A stretch of 64,000 bases of DNA. It comes from Mactra quadrangularis. Its lineage: Eukaryota > Mollusca > Bivalvia > Venerida > Mactridae. The stretch is taken from contig CM046295.1 in the NCBI GenBank assembly GCA_025267735.1, positions 10,861,167-10,925,166 of the forward strand. Reading direction: 5' to 3'. This document shows positions 1 to 10,243 of the stretch, piece by piece (within the stretch, counting starts at the first letter, position 1; the number at the start of each line of letters is the position of its first letter). The notes beneath the pieces were generated by a model. That model saw nothing but the letters and a program-made list of their open reading frames with translations, was not told the origin of the DNA and did no database searches. Position numbers and translations under genes: made by a program.

Positions 1-520
1 TTGTATTAAAAATTTAAATATTTTATTGTAATTAATTAATGTTGTATTAAATATTGATTTGTATTGAATTGTATTGAATATATTTTGTATCAAATTTATG
101 AGATAGTTTATTTATTTCCATAACATTTACAAATTTACGAGGATAATTATGCATAAAAGATGACATAACAGTGTGTACAGGAAAGGATTAAATTGATCAT
201 TAACAGACATCTGAATACAAATCTTATTTGTATTTAAGTACGCGGTATTTGACACATTTAGCAATGTATTTAATAAATTTTGAATTAATATATCATTTAT
301 GTTTATAATTACATTGTATAATTTTGTATTGAATGCCGTATTGTATTAAAATTAATTTTGGTTTTTTACTTATAAAAATGGTTAATCTTAACATAGTTTA
401 TATTGATTTCATTATCATTAATTGTATAACAAATATGAGTGTATATATTTAATAATTAAACTAATTATGAAAATTATATAATTATGTTATTTATTATTGT
501 ATTTGTTTTACATTTACATA

Positions 521-843
521 TAGTTTAAGCTGCATTAACAGCCATCTGTTATAAGCGGTTACATGATGTTAGTGGCCAATCTGGCTTCCTTCCAATGAAA
601 ATATCTATATTTGGAACCTGTAATAAGCAGTCACCTGCAGTCTGTGGCCAGTGATCACCTATTTCTTTACAAATTCTTGTGCTCTTTTTTGAAGATCATT
701 TAGTAAGGTACTGCATTAATGATGGACTATAAATAATGAACTAGTTGAAGCATTTTGATCTGAACCTGGTTTAAGTGGTCACCTGCTGTAAGCAGCCAAT
801 CTAGTCTCTTCCCTTCACTGGCTGCTTAATGCAGGTTATACTG
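521..843. mobile_element. Tc1/mariner-like foldback element (MITE), 323 bp
   Basis: The two ends are inverted copies of each other over about 24 bases (left end TAGTTTAAGCTGCATTAA, right end read in reverse CAGTATAACCTGCATTAA), and both are flanked by TA (519-520 and 844-845), the target duplication typical of Tc1/mariner transposons. The interior carries several diverged copies of a motif like AAGCGGTCACC / AGTGGCCA (near 553, 629, 775 and 820). No transposase frame is present, so this is a non-autonomous copy. The family assignment rests only on the ends and the TA. Confidence 0.6.
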
Positions 844-845
844 TA

Positions 846-1090
846 TTTATAAAGTATAGTTTACATTGACAGCACGATATAATGTGGATACAAGTCAAAG
901 GCGAAATAAAACACTCAACAACACTTTAGGTTGCTGTTGTTTAGCCTAATTGACTGTCACATTTAAGTACTTAGTGTTAATCTAACAAAGGACGTGTCTA
1001 ACTTCCAATACAGGGAGGAATATATATATTTAGAAAAATGCTATTATTATCAATGTAAAACAAATGCGTTAACAAATGAAATATATCTAC
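846..1090. other. AT-rich spacer, no feature seen
   Basis: This stretch is AT-rich single-copy-looking sequence with no open frame, tRNA-like box or inverted repeat that I can support. Confidence 0.4.
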
Positions 1091-1094
1091 TCTC

Positions 1095-1262
1095 TTCTCT
1101 ACTGAGCCACACGTACTGAAAAGTTAAATTTGTTTTCATAAGAATAAATGTTTTGAAAACTGTACTTCAGTATCACAGGCTTACGTGTTTCCCCCTCGAA
1201 AGAATGAGTCGAATATTGAAAGTACAAAAACATGTCATGTTTACAAAATTGATTTATACACT
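1095..1262. repeat. Partial copy of the foldback repeat found at 1,962-2,199
   Basis: The segment starts with CTGAGCCACACGTACTGA, which recurs at 1,966, and continues in parallel with 1,962-2,125 through the TTTCCCCC and CATGT-containing parts. Only the left half of the foldback is present here, so it looks like a truncated or diverged copy. It contains no believable gene; the short minus-strand frames over it are not conserved between the two copies. Confidence 0.5.
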
Positions 1263-1805
1263 GTCCCTGGCTTATAACTTCTGTCGAATCACTGAACAAC
1301 CGTCCCATATAAGTCCTTGATAATCTCACTGTTATAAAATATGAAGTTTTTTAATATTGGGGAAATACACATTTTGAAAGCAGTTAAAATAGCACATTCT
1401 GTGACCATGTAATTATCTAAGCTATGACAGGTTAATATAACATAACAATACTTACTAGAAAGTGTGTTAAATCCAACCATAATAATATTTAAGCAAGACA
1501 TGTAGAAAGAACTATAGTCAGAACAAAATAACTAAACGTGTTTGGGAAAACATTAAAAATGAAACAATCCATTTCAGTGGTAGGCACTGGGCAGTATTGA
1601 AAATAGAAATTGTATGTAAAACATATTAAGATCATGTATGTTATTGTTTATATGAACAGTCCTATGATTTTTGTTCAAAATATAACTATAAATGGTTTTA
1701 AACATAGCACGTCGATTTAAAAAAGAATAGTTCAACAGTTAAAGATAAGGATGGATGAATTATTCAGAAATATTTTTCTATTATCTGTATAAATACAAGT
1801 GAGTC

Positions 1806-1942
1806 TTGTCCATTTTTCTCAACTGTCAAAGTTTGAATAATTTCACGGTGGATTATTACACACAATCTCAATATCACGAGACAAAGAGCACGAAGTCACC
1901 GTGAAATATTCATGTTTTGACAGTTGAGAAAAACACGAACAA
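1806..1942. mobile_element. Foldback MITE, family 'CTCAACTGTCAAA', 137 bp
   Basis: About 37 bases at the left (TTCTCAACTGTCAAA then TGAATAATTTCACGGTG) are repeated in inverted orientation at the right, separated by a short unique middle. A longer relative with the same termini is at 34,257-34,513, which shows that this is an interspersed family. TA follows the right end (1,943-1,944), but the left flank is TC, so the target duplication is imperfect here. There is no coding sequence. Confidence 0.65.
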
Positions 1943-2035
1943 TAATATCTACACCATTATCCACTGAGCCACACGTACTGAATAATAAGTATTGTTTTCA
2001 AAAGAATAAATACTTTGAAACTATTACTGAATAGT

Positions 2036-2199
2036 GCGGATTTATGGGTTTCCCCCATAAACGGATGAATCTAACATAAAAAGTGCATTAACACACCATG
2101 TTATATATATATAAATTAATTTTGTAAACATGGCATGTTATTGTACTAATAATTTTAGATTCAACCTTTATGGGGAAACACGTAAATCTGCAATATTGA
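2036..2199. mobile_element. Foldback (inverted-repeat) element, ~165 bp
   Basis: The left arm beginning GCGGATTTATGGGTTTCCCC is matched by the right arm, which reads GCAGATTTACGTGTTTCCCC on the other strand. Similarity continues inward to about 60 bases per arm and includes the CATG motifs near 2,097 and 2,128. The element could fold into a long hairpin. It is non-coding. Its outer limits are uncertain because the similarity to 1,095-1,262 extends upstream of the arm. Confidence 0.6.
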
Positions 2200-2589
2200 T
2201 TCTATATGCGTCTTGCGTCTAATATTTTTCTTCGTTACGGATGTATGATTAAAAAACTAACTTTTATATTGATGATGGATGATAGATGTTCAAAGAAAGA
2301 CAAGATACAGCGAATTAAAACTGTAAATATTTTATATGTGTCACGATCCTAATCATAACATAAAGTATGGAAGCCTGTTAGAGCCATGTACAATGGTCAC
2401 GTGGCACATGGGCTGGTGCGGTCTTTTAATCTTTTATTAAATTTTATTACTCTTTCTGGCTTTCTGTCATAGTGCATTGGTCAATGTTATTGATTTATCC
2501 TGTTTTGTAGTAAGGGTTTAGTCCGTTGGAATGTTATTGTGAGACATTTTTACTCTGGCTATTAAGACATTTGTTTCATCGTATAAGGC
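2200..2589. other. AT-rich spacer, no feature seen
   Basis: No gene, RNA or repeat that I can support is visible in this stretch. Confidence 0.4.
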
Positions 2590-2877
2590 AAATCGGCTAG
2601 TTCAGTTGATAGCACGTTAATCTACTGATCAAGAGATTGTTGGTTCGAATCTTAGGCAAGACCTTCTTTCGTGGAGATCGGTCATGAAATGACTTCTACG
2701 GTTATATTCCCTCCTACCATTGATTCTCAATTATGTAGGGCAGTTGTCACTGACGGAAGAATATGCCTAGTAACTGCTTAACAGCTAAATCGAGAGATTT
2801 CCAGAAATGGTGCTCAGGTTGACTGACCACCGTGAAATGACCTATACATGCTGATGATATGCTGTGAACAAGAAGAA
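2590..2877 (+). mobile_element. tRNA-headed SINE, plus strand
   Basis: The head has a tRNA-like box A (GGCTAGTTCAGTTGATAGC at 2,595) and a box B (GGTTCGAATCT at 2,642), which together form an internal RNA polymerase III promoter. The body contains the motif seen in the other SINEs here (ACTTCTACGG, ACCATTGATTCT, CAGTTGTCACTGACG). The tail contains CCGTGAAATGACCTA, the reverse complement of the conserved tail motif seen at 8,950 and 10,490. A diverged, inactive copy. Confidence 0.75.
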
Positions 2878-3001
2878 TACCACCTTATATACAATCTGAC
2901 GATCTCTTTAAATACAGTATATGTGTCATTTATAATACAATATAAAACATTGTTTAGCATTACTATTAATATAATAATTTATTACATTTAATATTCTAGT
3001 A

Positions 3002-3260
3002 TAGTGCCATCCAAAACTACCTTAACACTTGTGAAAGAGCTAGTATATAACTAATACAAAAAGTACTAAATTTGTTATTATGGATTGTAATATTAGAAAG
3101 AATAGTAATGATTCTTATACAACTGTAATTGTTATACATGCGCATGTGTCAAAACATCTGTTTTTAATTTCTCAAGAATTGGTAAAATTTAAAAAAAATA
3201 TAACACTATAAAAACAAATCACATTTACAAAAAGTGGTAATGTAATTATGGATGGCATTG
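3002..3260. mobile_element. Tc1/mariner-like MITE, family 'TGCCATCC', 259 bp
   Basis: The left end TAGTGCCATCCAAAA and the right end (reverse strand CAATGCCATCCATAA) are inverted and flanked by TA on both sides (3,000-3,001 and 3,261-3,262). The termini resemble those of the element at 8,219-8,642 (CAATGCCCTCC), so the two probably belong to related families. The right end also resembles the solo end at about 5,212-5,263. No transposase frame is present. Confidence 0.6.
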
Positions 3261-4862
3261 TATAGTTGATATTTATTAAACTGTCACTCAATTAATTACT
3301 TTTTTAATCATATCAAGTCTATCTATGCCCGTTATCCATACGTAATGACCAATATATTGGTTTAAGCCGGAATTTTTAACGAAACAAATCGGCTGATAGT
3401 TTGGCAAAACACGGATGGGCGGGCCTCCTACATCATACAATGATAACATACCATGTGATGAACAAAATTAGAAAGTAACCACAACTCTAGTACCTGGCTT
3501 TATTATGGATTATTTCCCTTTGTAATTTTTGCGTTTCAGTTTATATAATGTTAGATATTTCTGTCATTTATGGTCAGATCTTGATGAAAATCTTGCTTTA
3601 ATGTGGTTTCCTTGTTACATGTCTTGATAAACATTTGTACTGTTAACAAAGTGAGCGTTGTTCTGAGATCTTAATTTAGAACTATGTAGACTTTCAAATG
3701 AAAAGTGAGAGTCAGTTTAATGCCTATCAACAGTACTAAGTCCTTTGTAAACAGACAACGAAATACATTTGTTGCACTATTTTGATATTTTTTGTATGCT
3801 TAAATTTACATTGACATTTCCACAGTATTGCAAAAATTAAAATTTGTTGAAATTTAATACGCCGCGTTTGCTTATAATTCTTGATTTAAAAGTAGTATAA
3901 ACTATAACTGGAATTGATTTTTCGGCCAGTATTAGAAAATATGCATTTCTTTTGGCAATATAATACCAATATGATATTTTATTTATTTATTGATCACTTT
4001 ATCAAGATATGTCTTAGCTAGCTAGTTAGAGTCACCTGCGTCGTTAGATCCGTAGGTTTAGCGTCGTCTGCTTATACGTTTAACTGTCGATGATTTGATG
4101 CTTAGACTGGACATTCAACACTTTCGTGGGGTTTGATCTTTCATCATTTAAATATTGCGTGAAGCACAATACATATATATACATATATATTGTACTGTAC
4201 GTGCATAGCTAGTTCAGAAATATGTGTGCATTTTCACAAAACATCTTTCAATAAAAATCACCGTATGTAAATTTCATAACTTTCATATTCGAAGTCTGAA
4301 GAATAAAACCATAGTTTTGATTTGATGTTTAAAGGGTGTATGATATTCTGCATAATTCAATAATATTTGGATTTGCTTGACGAAAGAATTGACTACTTTG
4401 ATTGTTTCCTGCTTTTGACTTACAATGATTTTTAGATATTTTGTGAAAAGATGACTATAGATTATCTGGTAGATTAATTAGAAATGTTATTAAAGGTGTT
4501 CTGTAGATTACAAATTTAAATTGTGAATATTTTCAAATCAAACTCTGTTGACAATGTGAATATACCCTGTCGACCAAATGTTAGGAGACAAAGAAAATTT
4601 ATAAAACAAATCTGAAAGTTTAAATGATTCCTTTGCCTTAGTTGAACCATTAACTTTGATATGATTACGTTGTGTGGTAAGTGATTAAATAAAAACAAGA
4701 TGGTATACAAAATTGCCTTTACACTTGTTGAAAACTAATTTTTTATTAATACTTATAGTCTAATAAATTATATTTTTGATGAAGTTACACATTATGATAG
4801 TTATAATAGTTTGTAACATTTAAATGATATTTTATACAATTGTTATTACTATACATTGTAAC
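3261..4862. other. AT-rich intergenic DNA
   Basis: No gene can be supported. A segment at about 4,216-4,470 is a diverged copy of 7,428-7,690. A short TA/CA run lies at 4,170-4,195. The minus-strand frame at 4,516-4,710 has no codon or motif signature of a protein. Confidence 0.4.
4216..4470. repeat. Diverged interspersed repeat, copy 1
   Basis: The order of several short blocks (ATGTGTGCATTTT, AATAATATTTG, CTTTTGACTTAC, TTTTGTGAAAAG) is kept in 7,428-7,690 at similar spacing. The two are therefore old copies of one sequence, of unknown type. There is no coding potential. Confidence 0.45.
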
Positions 4863-4863
4863 C

Positions 4864-5152
4864 CAGGTCGATAGCGCAGTTGGTAGCGCGCCGGGATTTG
4901 GATACTCGTGCCCGAGGGGGTGCGGGATCGAATTCCACCCGGGGAGGTTATACCCTTCCATGAAAATTTGACAATAATGTCGATTTTCCTCCATTGTTTA
5001 GATAATTTGGAGAAGTTTTCGGCCTTCTGGAAGGGTAGGTGAGTACTGGTTATAGACAATGGTCCAGGAAAGCTAGGTTAGGTGTGCTGGACGCCGTGAA
5101 ATGACCTAAAATAAGTTGATACGGCGTCAACTCAAATAAATAAACGAATAAC
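4864..5152 (+). mobile_element. tRNA-headed SINE, second subfamily, plus strand
   Basis: Box A is TCGATAGCGCAGTTGGTAGC (4,868) and box B is GGGATCGAATTCC (4,924), both close to tRNA consensus. A different body follows (ACCCTTCCATGAAAATTTG, TGAGTACTGGTTATAGACAA), then the tail GACGCCGTGAAATGACCT and a final AAATAAATAA-like run at about 5,135-5,152. The body differs from the 2,590 and 8,950 copies, so at least two SINE subfamilies share one tail module. Confidence 0.8.
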
Positions 5153-5211
5153 TATACATTATTTGTGTATCTAAAGATATATTTTAATTTCCGAAGTGTT
5201 GGTTAAAATAA

Positions 5212-5263
5212 GAATAAATCACACATTTACAAAAGTGTAAATGTAATTATGGATGGCACAGTA
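5212..5263. repeat. Solo end of the 'TGCCATCC' MITE
   Basis: This piece matches the right end of the element at 3,002-3,260 (ATCACACATTTACAAAA..., TGTAATTATGGATGGCA), but no partner inverted end is present nearby. It is a truncated copy. Confidence 0.5.
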
Positions 5264-6515
5264 CGTCTTCATTGTAATAAAATTCAACATCTGACACCCC
5301 GAGGTGTCTTAAATAATCATCAACGTAATTATCTTTTACATCATAGTTTTAAGCTACTTTTATAGTATCAAATATAACTATAACGAGGAATAAAACAATT
5401 CTGAAAATCATTTCAAAATAAACGGTATTCAAAAGTTTGACATAATCTATTTACATGTAGTATTTAGGTGGTCTACAAAGTAAAAATGTCTCAAAGCGTT
5501 TGACTGACTTTGTATATATTACATCAATGATTACTAGAAACTATATTTTTATACTATTCAAGGTGCTTTAGATATGTTTGTATGTGCGTTTCCATGGTGT
5601 CTATACCATTTGACCTTTTCGTGATAGGTCTGAGTCAAAATTTCAAAACAAAAAAAACTTATAAGTAGTTTTTACTTTCATACCTCATTTTACTATTTCA
5701 GCATTTTTATTTAGTAACGTAAAGAATTGTGTTTAGCTTAGAAAGTTTAATAGAAAATTAGTACTTTTTAGTGAAGAGAAACGACGTGTTGAAACGGTGC
5801 AAATACACTTGTTCACTTCACTTAAAAGTACTGTATTTTCTCAAAAAGCATTTTACATATACGGTTATTAGTAAAAGTGACCAAATCTATGTTATCAAAA
5901 CAGAGTGTGATAAAAAGCAGTTACGGATTCATGTAAACATGAATTTTACGAGGCATAGGAAGCAAGAAAATTGATAACTGTGATTTTTTGCCTAGATATG
6001 GTTGTACAAAACTATTATTTACTAATATTCAGCAGATATGTAAAATTCAAGTTGTATGTTCGAGATATTTTTTGACATGCTGATTAAACAAATAGTATAT
6101 ATGATAGCCATATTGACACAGTTACGGTTGACATACTTGTTTTGATATTATGATCCCATTCTGATCACAATAATCACGTGATATAGATACCATGGTTTTT
6201 CCCTTAGCTGGAATGAATGTTTTCAAATTTTTGAACATAAAACATATGTATATATGTGCTAATATTTTTGTGTATTGTTGTTTTTTATAGTAATCTTCGT
6301 TACAAAAATATCATACTTCCTACTCAGATTCACTTTTAACTAAAATGAACCCTCGTGGATTCACTTTTGTTTAATATAGAATCACTGAATCAGTTATTTT
6401 TACTGTAATCACCCTTTGCTAAATCAAATATCCTTTAATAACCTTGTCAATGCAAGTACAATCAGCATAATTCAAACTTTCAACAACACACAGCTTGTTT
6501 CTTTATATATGTCAA
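5264..6515. other. AT-rich intergenic DNA
   Basis: No gene is supported. The frame at 5,771-5,974 starts with Met and has 67 codons, but it shows no recognisable motif and sits in AT-rich sequence where such frames arise by chance. Confidence 0.4.
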
Positions 6516-6694
6516 AGCTGTCCGGCTAGCCCAGTCGGTAGCGTACACGTCCACTGATCGAGAGGCCGTGAGTCTGATTTTCGGGTGGAGAATACTCAGG
6601 TGGAGCTCGGTCAAGAAATAATTTCTGCGACTATTCCCCATACCAATGATTCGTAATAATGTAGGGTAGTTGTCAGTCACTGACGAAAGTATGA
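6516..6694 (+). mobile_element. tRNA-headed SINE, 3'-truncated
   Basis: The head GGCTAGCCCAGTCGGTAGC (6,522) is a good box A, followed by a degenerate box B region at about 6,568. The body matches the 2,590 copy (ACCAATGATTC, GTAGTTGTCAGTCACTGACG). It stops after CGAAAGTATG without the usual tail. The next bases belong to an inverted fragment of the other subfamily (6,722-6,785). Confidence 0.7.
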
Positions 6695-6721
6695 TCCAAG
6701 AAAAGGTTATATGAGCTTACC

Positions 6722-6785
6722 ACCAGCGCACCTAACCTAACTTTTTCTAGACATTAATCTATAACCACTACTCACCAACATTTTA
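6722..6785 (-). mobile_element. Fragment of second-subfamily SINE, minus strand
   Basis: Read in reverse, this segment matches 5,038-5,090 of the plus-strand SINE (GTGAGTAGTGGTTATAGA, TTAGGTGCGCTGG). It directly abuts the truncated SINE at 6,516-6,694, which gives a composite of two SINE fragments in opposite orientation. Confidence 0.6.
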
Positions 6786-7063
6786 ACAAGTCCCTCAATT
6801 TCTGCAAATACTTTATTGATGCAAGAAAATTGGCATTGTTATTTAATTTTCATGAAAGACACCATTTGGACATACCAACCGCCCTGGGTTGGATCCGGAT
6901 TAGTACCCTCTTCAGGACACTAGATTTGAAATCTTGGAGTGTTTCAAACTGTGCTACAGAACAAAGACATTGGTATGTGTTGTTATCTTATCTGTGTACG
7001 TTATTGTTGTTAGGTTATGGTTCATTGCCTGGAAAATGTTATAAATTAAAATTTACGTTATTT

Positions 7064-7275
7064 AATTGATTTATTTATTGTTGATTGATTAATCTATTAA
7101 TCGCTTGCATAGCTTGTTGATTGAATTAATAATTTTTTGATTGGTCGATTCATATGTTGAAAGGTCGATTGATTGATCGATTGAATGATCGATTGATTTG
7201 CCTATCTATTAATTCGTCGATTTAACGATTGATTGATCGATTATTCGATTGATCATGGTATTAATTAGTTGATCG
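7064..7275. repeat. Degenerate GATT/ATCGATTG simple repeat
   Basis: About 200 bases are dominated by interrupted GATT, ATTGATTG and GATCGATTGA words. This looks like a decayed microsatellite. No coding frame is believable through it. Confidence 0.75.
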
Positions 7276-7943
7276 AGTGTTTTATTTAATATTGAAGAGA
7301 ATGAATCATTCCATGTACTAGCCTCTATTGTATCAGCTATACTGTAACAACAAAATTGTTCGACCTTTAAATAAATGTTGTTTTATTAAATTTCATTTGT
7401 TTGTAAAATCAATTGACATTCAGTTATGTGCACATTTTTACAAAAATTCTTACGAAAAAGTTGTCGTAAACCTTTTTCATAAACGTTTGAGTTCATAGTC
7501 AAAAGGATAATAAATACATCTATGGTATTTTATTCAAAACGTTTACTATATTCTCAATACTTTAATAATATTTGACATTTATCGACGAAACAATGACTGT
7601 ATTATGAATGTTTCTTGATTTGACTTACGATAATTTTTATCATAAGAGTTTTTGTGAAAAGGTGCACTGATATATTATAAATATTCGAACTTTTGTAAAT
7701 TATTAATACAAAACTTTTCTTATTTGTCTATTTTGTTGTTTATATTCTATTCTATCAACATTTTCCTGTTCTGTTGTGAAATATGTGCCTTATTTACACA
7801 GTTTAGTAGTACTGGCGGCGAAAACATGGCTTTAGATTAACTGTCTACCCACGATCTTGTACCTGTAGTTGAAATGTTTGTCGCCCTGATTAAAGTGCTA
7901 GTGTCTCGACGCTAAGACAGATTGAATACTTAAATGAGAATTT
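7276..7943. other. AT-rich intergenic DNA, includes repeat copy 2
   Basis: Positions 7,428-7,690 hold the second copy of the diverged repeat seen at 4,216-4,470. The rest shows nothing I can support. Confidence 0.4.
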
Positions 7944-8257
7944 TGTTTTACAAATTAAAATAAGAATAATACAATAAAATACAACTTCATAAGTTCCGGA
8001 TATACATTTATTAAGACATTAAGTTTTGTAATTATTACAATAAACATGCTCATACGACGCCCTCCAAAATTTTATGGACAAAGGAGATGCCAACACTTTT
8101 ATTTGACAAATTAAAAAAATAAGAGTACAATAAGATACAATTTCATAGATTCCGGATACCCATTTACTAATTCATCATGACATGAAATGTTGTACTATTA
8201 CAATACATTGTGTTAATACAATGCCCTCCAAAATGTCATGGACAAGGGAGATGCTGT
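7944..8257. repeat. Two tandem copies of a ~160-bp sequence
   Basis: Blocks ACAAATTAAAA, ATACAA, TTCCGGATA, CATTTA, ATTACAATA and GCCCTCCAAAAT occur in the same order at 7,944-8,093 and 8,102-8,257. GCCCTCC starts are at 8,059 and 8,223, giving a period of 164. The second copy runs into the left end of the MITE at 8,219, so part of the duplicated sequence is transposon-derived. Confidence 0.65.
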
Positions 8258-8642
8258 GAAAAACTGACAATGCATACTTCTATAATTTATTTAACTATCA
8301 TTAAAGATTATTCATGTTTTATACATGTTGTAACGTTAATTACATTAAACTAAATAATGTTAATCTTTTAGTTTACTCAGACGAATAATAGTTATTTTTT
8401 ATTAGAAATAATAAAACAATAAATTAATTGATAAAAAACAGGATTTTGTCCAATGACTAGTGTCGGTATACCACTGTCTGTGTCATATTCAGCCATTTAG
8501 TTGTTATTTTTCAATTTCTCTATATCATTTTAATGTTAAACAGTGTCCCCATAACACCACGATAACCGTCTTCACATGATCTTATATTATTTAACAACAT
8601 GTATTTCCTATCTGTTCTGTTCTGACATTTTGGAGGGCATTG
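8219..8642. mobile_element. Tc1/mariner-like MITE, perfect inverted ends, 424 bp
   Basis: The left end CAATGCCCTCCAAAATGTCA is repeated exactly in inverted orientation at the right end (8,623-8,642). Both ends are flanked by TA (8,217-8,218 and 8,643-8,644); including the TA and adjacent bases the match is 24/24. The interior is AT-rich with no transposase frame. Exact ends in otherwise decayed DNA suggest a fairly young insertion. Confidence 0.75.
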
Positions 8643-8945
8643 TATTGTTTCTGTTGTGTTTTTTTCTTCATATTTTGTATTACTAACATGTGAGAATGAA
8701 ATGTAAGCTATATATTATTATACATAATGAAAATATAACAATTATAATATATATGTAAATTATGTAATAAATTATTTACACTTTGAATTTGTCTTTTTGT
8801 TATTTTGTCAATAAATATACTACACAGGAGTGTGGAATTTCTATGTCCGACTTGCCCGTCTTAACGTCTGCTTCACGGTAGCATAAGTACGTGAATATGG
8901 CATTATAAATGCTACAGTCTCTGCTTAACCTCATGTAGGTTTGTT

Positions 8946-9257
8946 TGATTTGTTTTTTATTGGGTTTAACGCCGTAGCAACACATTGTTTATGTCAAATA
9001 ACGGCGGCCAGTCAACCTACTCCCTCCTCATGGAAAAGCTAAATATCTGGATTTAGCTGTTAAACAAACTACTAAGCGCATACTTTCGTCAGTGAATGAC
9101 AACTGCCTGACATAATTAAGAATCATTGGTAGAAGGGAGGATGGTCGTAGAAATAATTTCATGACCAATTTTCAAGAAAGTACGCACGCCCGGAAATCGA
9201 ACCCACGACCCCTCTATCAGTAGATCGAGTGTGCTACCAACTGAGCTAGCCGGGCGA
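8946..9257 (-). mobile_element. tRNA-headed SINE, full length, minus strand
   Basis: Read on the minus strand it begins with CGCCCGGCTAGCTCAGTTGG (box A), has box B GGGTTCGATTTCC at about 9,205, the common body (TCATGAAATTATTTCTACG, ACCAATGATTCTTAATTATG, GTCAGTTGTCATTCACTGACG-like), and ends with the tail motif around GTTAAACCCAATAAAAAA. It is the most complete copy in the window. The minus-strand frame at 8,800-8,985 lies partly in its tail and is not a gene. Confidence 0.85.
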
Positions 9258-9986
9258 AGTATCGGGTAGATATCATTGGAATCTGTCAAGAATTAAATGA
9301 CTTAAAACTTTAAGTAGATGCTTATTATTCACCGTTTTCTTTTTAAACCGTAGCATTTGTGATGGCATAGTCACGTGGATCTTTCCATGACCTTACCTAC
9401 TAGCATATTTAACAATGGTGTACAGTAACATTTTGTCCCATAAACAAGGTGTTTACAAAAGAGCACATGTTTATATTCGTGGGTAAATGTATTGTTATTC
9501 AAATAAAAAGGTCGCAAAAGGAAAGGTCCATTGCCACCATGTGCGTACAAGTCAATATTTCTATCACACTTATCCGTAGACAAGTACATGTAGTATTTTG
9601 AGCTGTAAATATACCAACATAAGGTTGTTTTACATATAAATGCAGATTTCTAAATATTTCAATCATATGCAACATATAACAAGTTTATTGTAAATTATGT
9701 ATTAAATACTTGATTTATGATAAATATTTGTAGCATAGTTTTAAGTATTTTTCTTGAGTATTGAACTTCTGGGAAAGTACATTTTAACCGCGGCCAAGTT
9801 AATTGTTTCATTTCTCTTGCGCAGGGAAAAATCTTGAAATTCCATACTCTTGTATTAGTTAATTGATTCCAAGATTAAAAATTTTCACCCTATTATCAAA
9901 AAGTCGGAAGTAAGGAGTTGAGAAATAAACTCACAGATATTATGCTTATTCAGATGCCTTTGACAACAGATAACACACACATTACA
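9258..9986. other. Region 3' of the FReD gene; possible 3' UTR
   Basis: On the minus strand this lies downstream of the FReD stop codon. A candidate poly(A) signal, AATAAA on the minus strand, is at 9,684-9,689, about 300 bases after the stop. The 72-codon minus-strand frame at 9,371-9,589 has no motif that I recognise and lies beyond that signal; I do not call it. Confidence 0.35.
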
Positions 9987-10243
9987 TTATGTGATTGTCC
10001 TTCGGAAAGACATCTTACTTTGTTTTAATGTTGTATCGTAAATAAAGCTTAGGTACATTATTCCCCTGTCGTCGTCACTCCCGGGCGTAATGTATTCTCC
10101 GTTTAGATTAGCTTTAAAACAGGAGTTGTACCACCAGGCACCGTGGAACAAGGAAGCACAATCACCCCCTCTATTCACTTCCCTGTCAAAAGTACTAAAA
10201 GCCATACCATTGTGATATGGGCCAAACCGTTCACTACTGCCAA
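9987..10243 (-). CDS. Fibrinogen-related domain protein, last coding exon
   Basis: This is the 3'-terminal exon of a gene encoding a fibrinogen C-terminal (FReD) domain, the fold of ficolins, tachylectins and mollusc FREPs, which are usually secreted lectins. After the acceptor AG at 10,244-10,245 the frame reads GSSERFGPYHNGMAFSTFD, then a reduced calcium-loop region (FDREVNRGGDCA), then the hallmark C-x12-C with GAWWY (CASLFHGAWWYNSC), then NLNGEY, and ends KMSFRRTIT before TAA at 9,987-9,989. The family normally has FSTxDxDND...NCA...GxWWxxxCxxxNLNG and a basic end near MKIRP, so length and order fit. The loop keeps the first Asp but has Glu where the second Asp is usual and is one residue shorter, so calcium binding may be weakened (inference). 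The start is a splice acceptor, not the internal Met. It joins 11,230-11,394 in matching phase. Confidence 0.9.

Noticed and set aside
4868..4940. Functional tRNA gene
   Set aside because: Box A and box B are good, but the sequence runs on into a SINE body and tail, and the stem pairing of a complete cloverleaf is not evident.
5771..5974. Plus-strand 67-codon frame
   Set aside because: AT-rich chance frame without a motif, splice context or nearby gene.
9371..9589. Additional exon (72-codon minus-strand frame)
   Set aside because: It lies after the FReD stop and beyond a candidate poly(A) signal. I recognise no domain, and such lengths occur by chance here.
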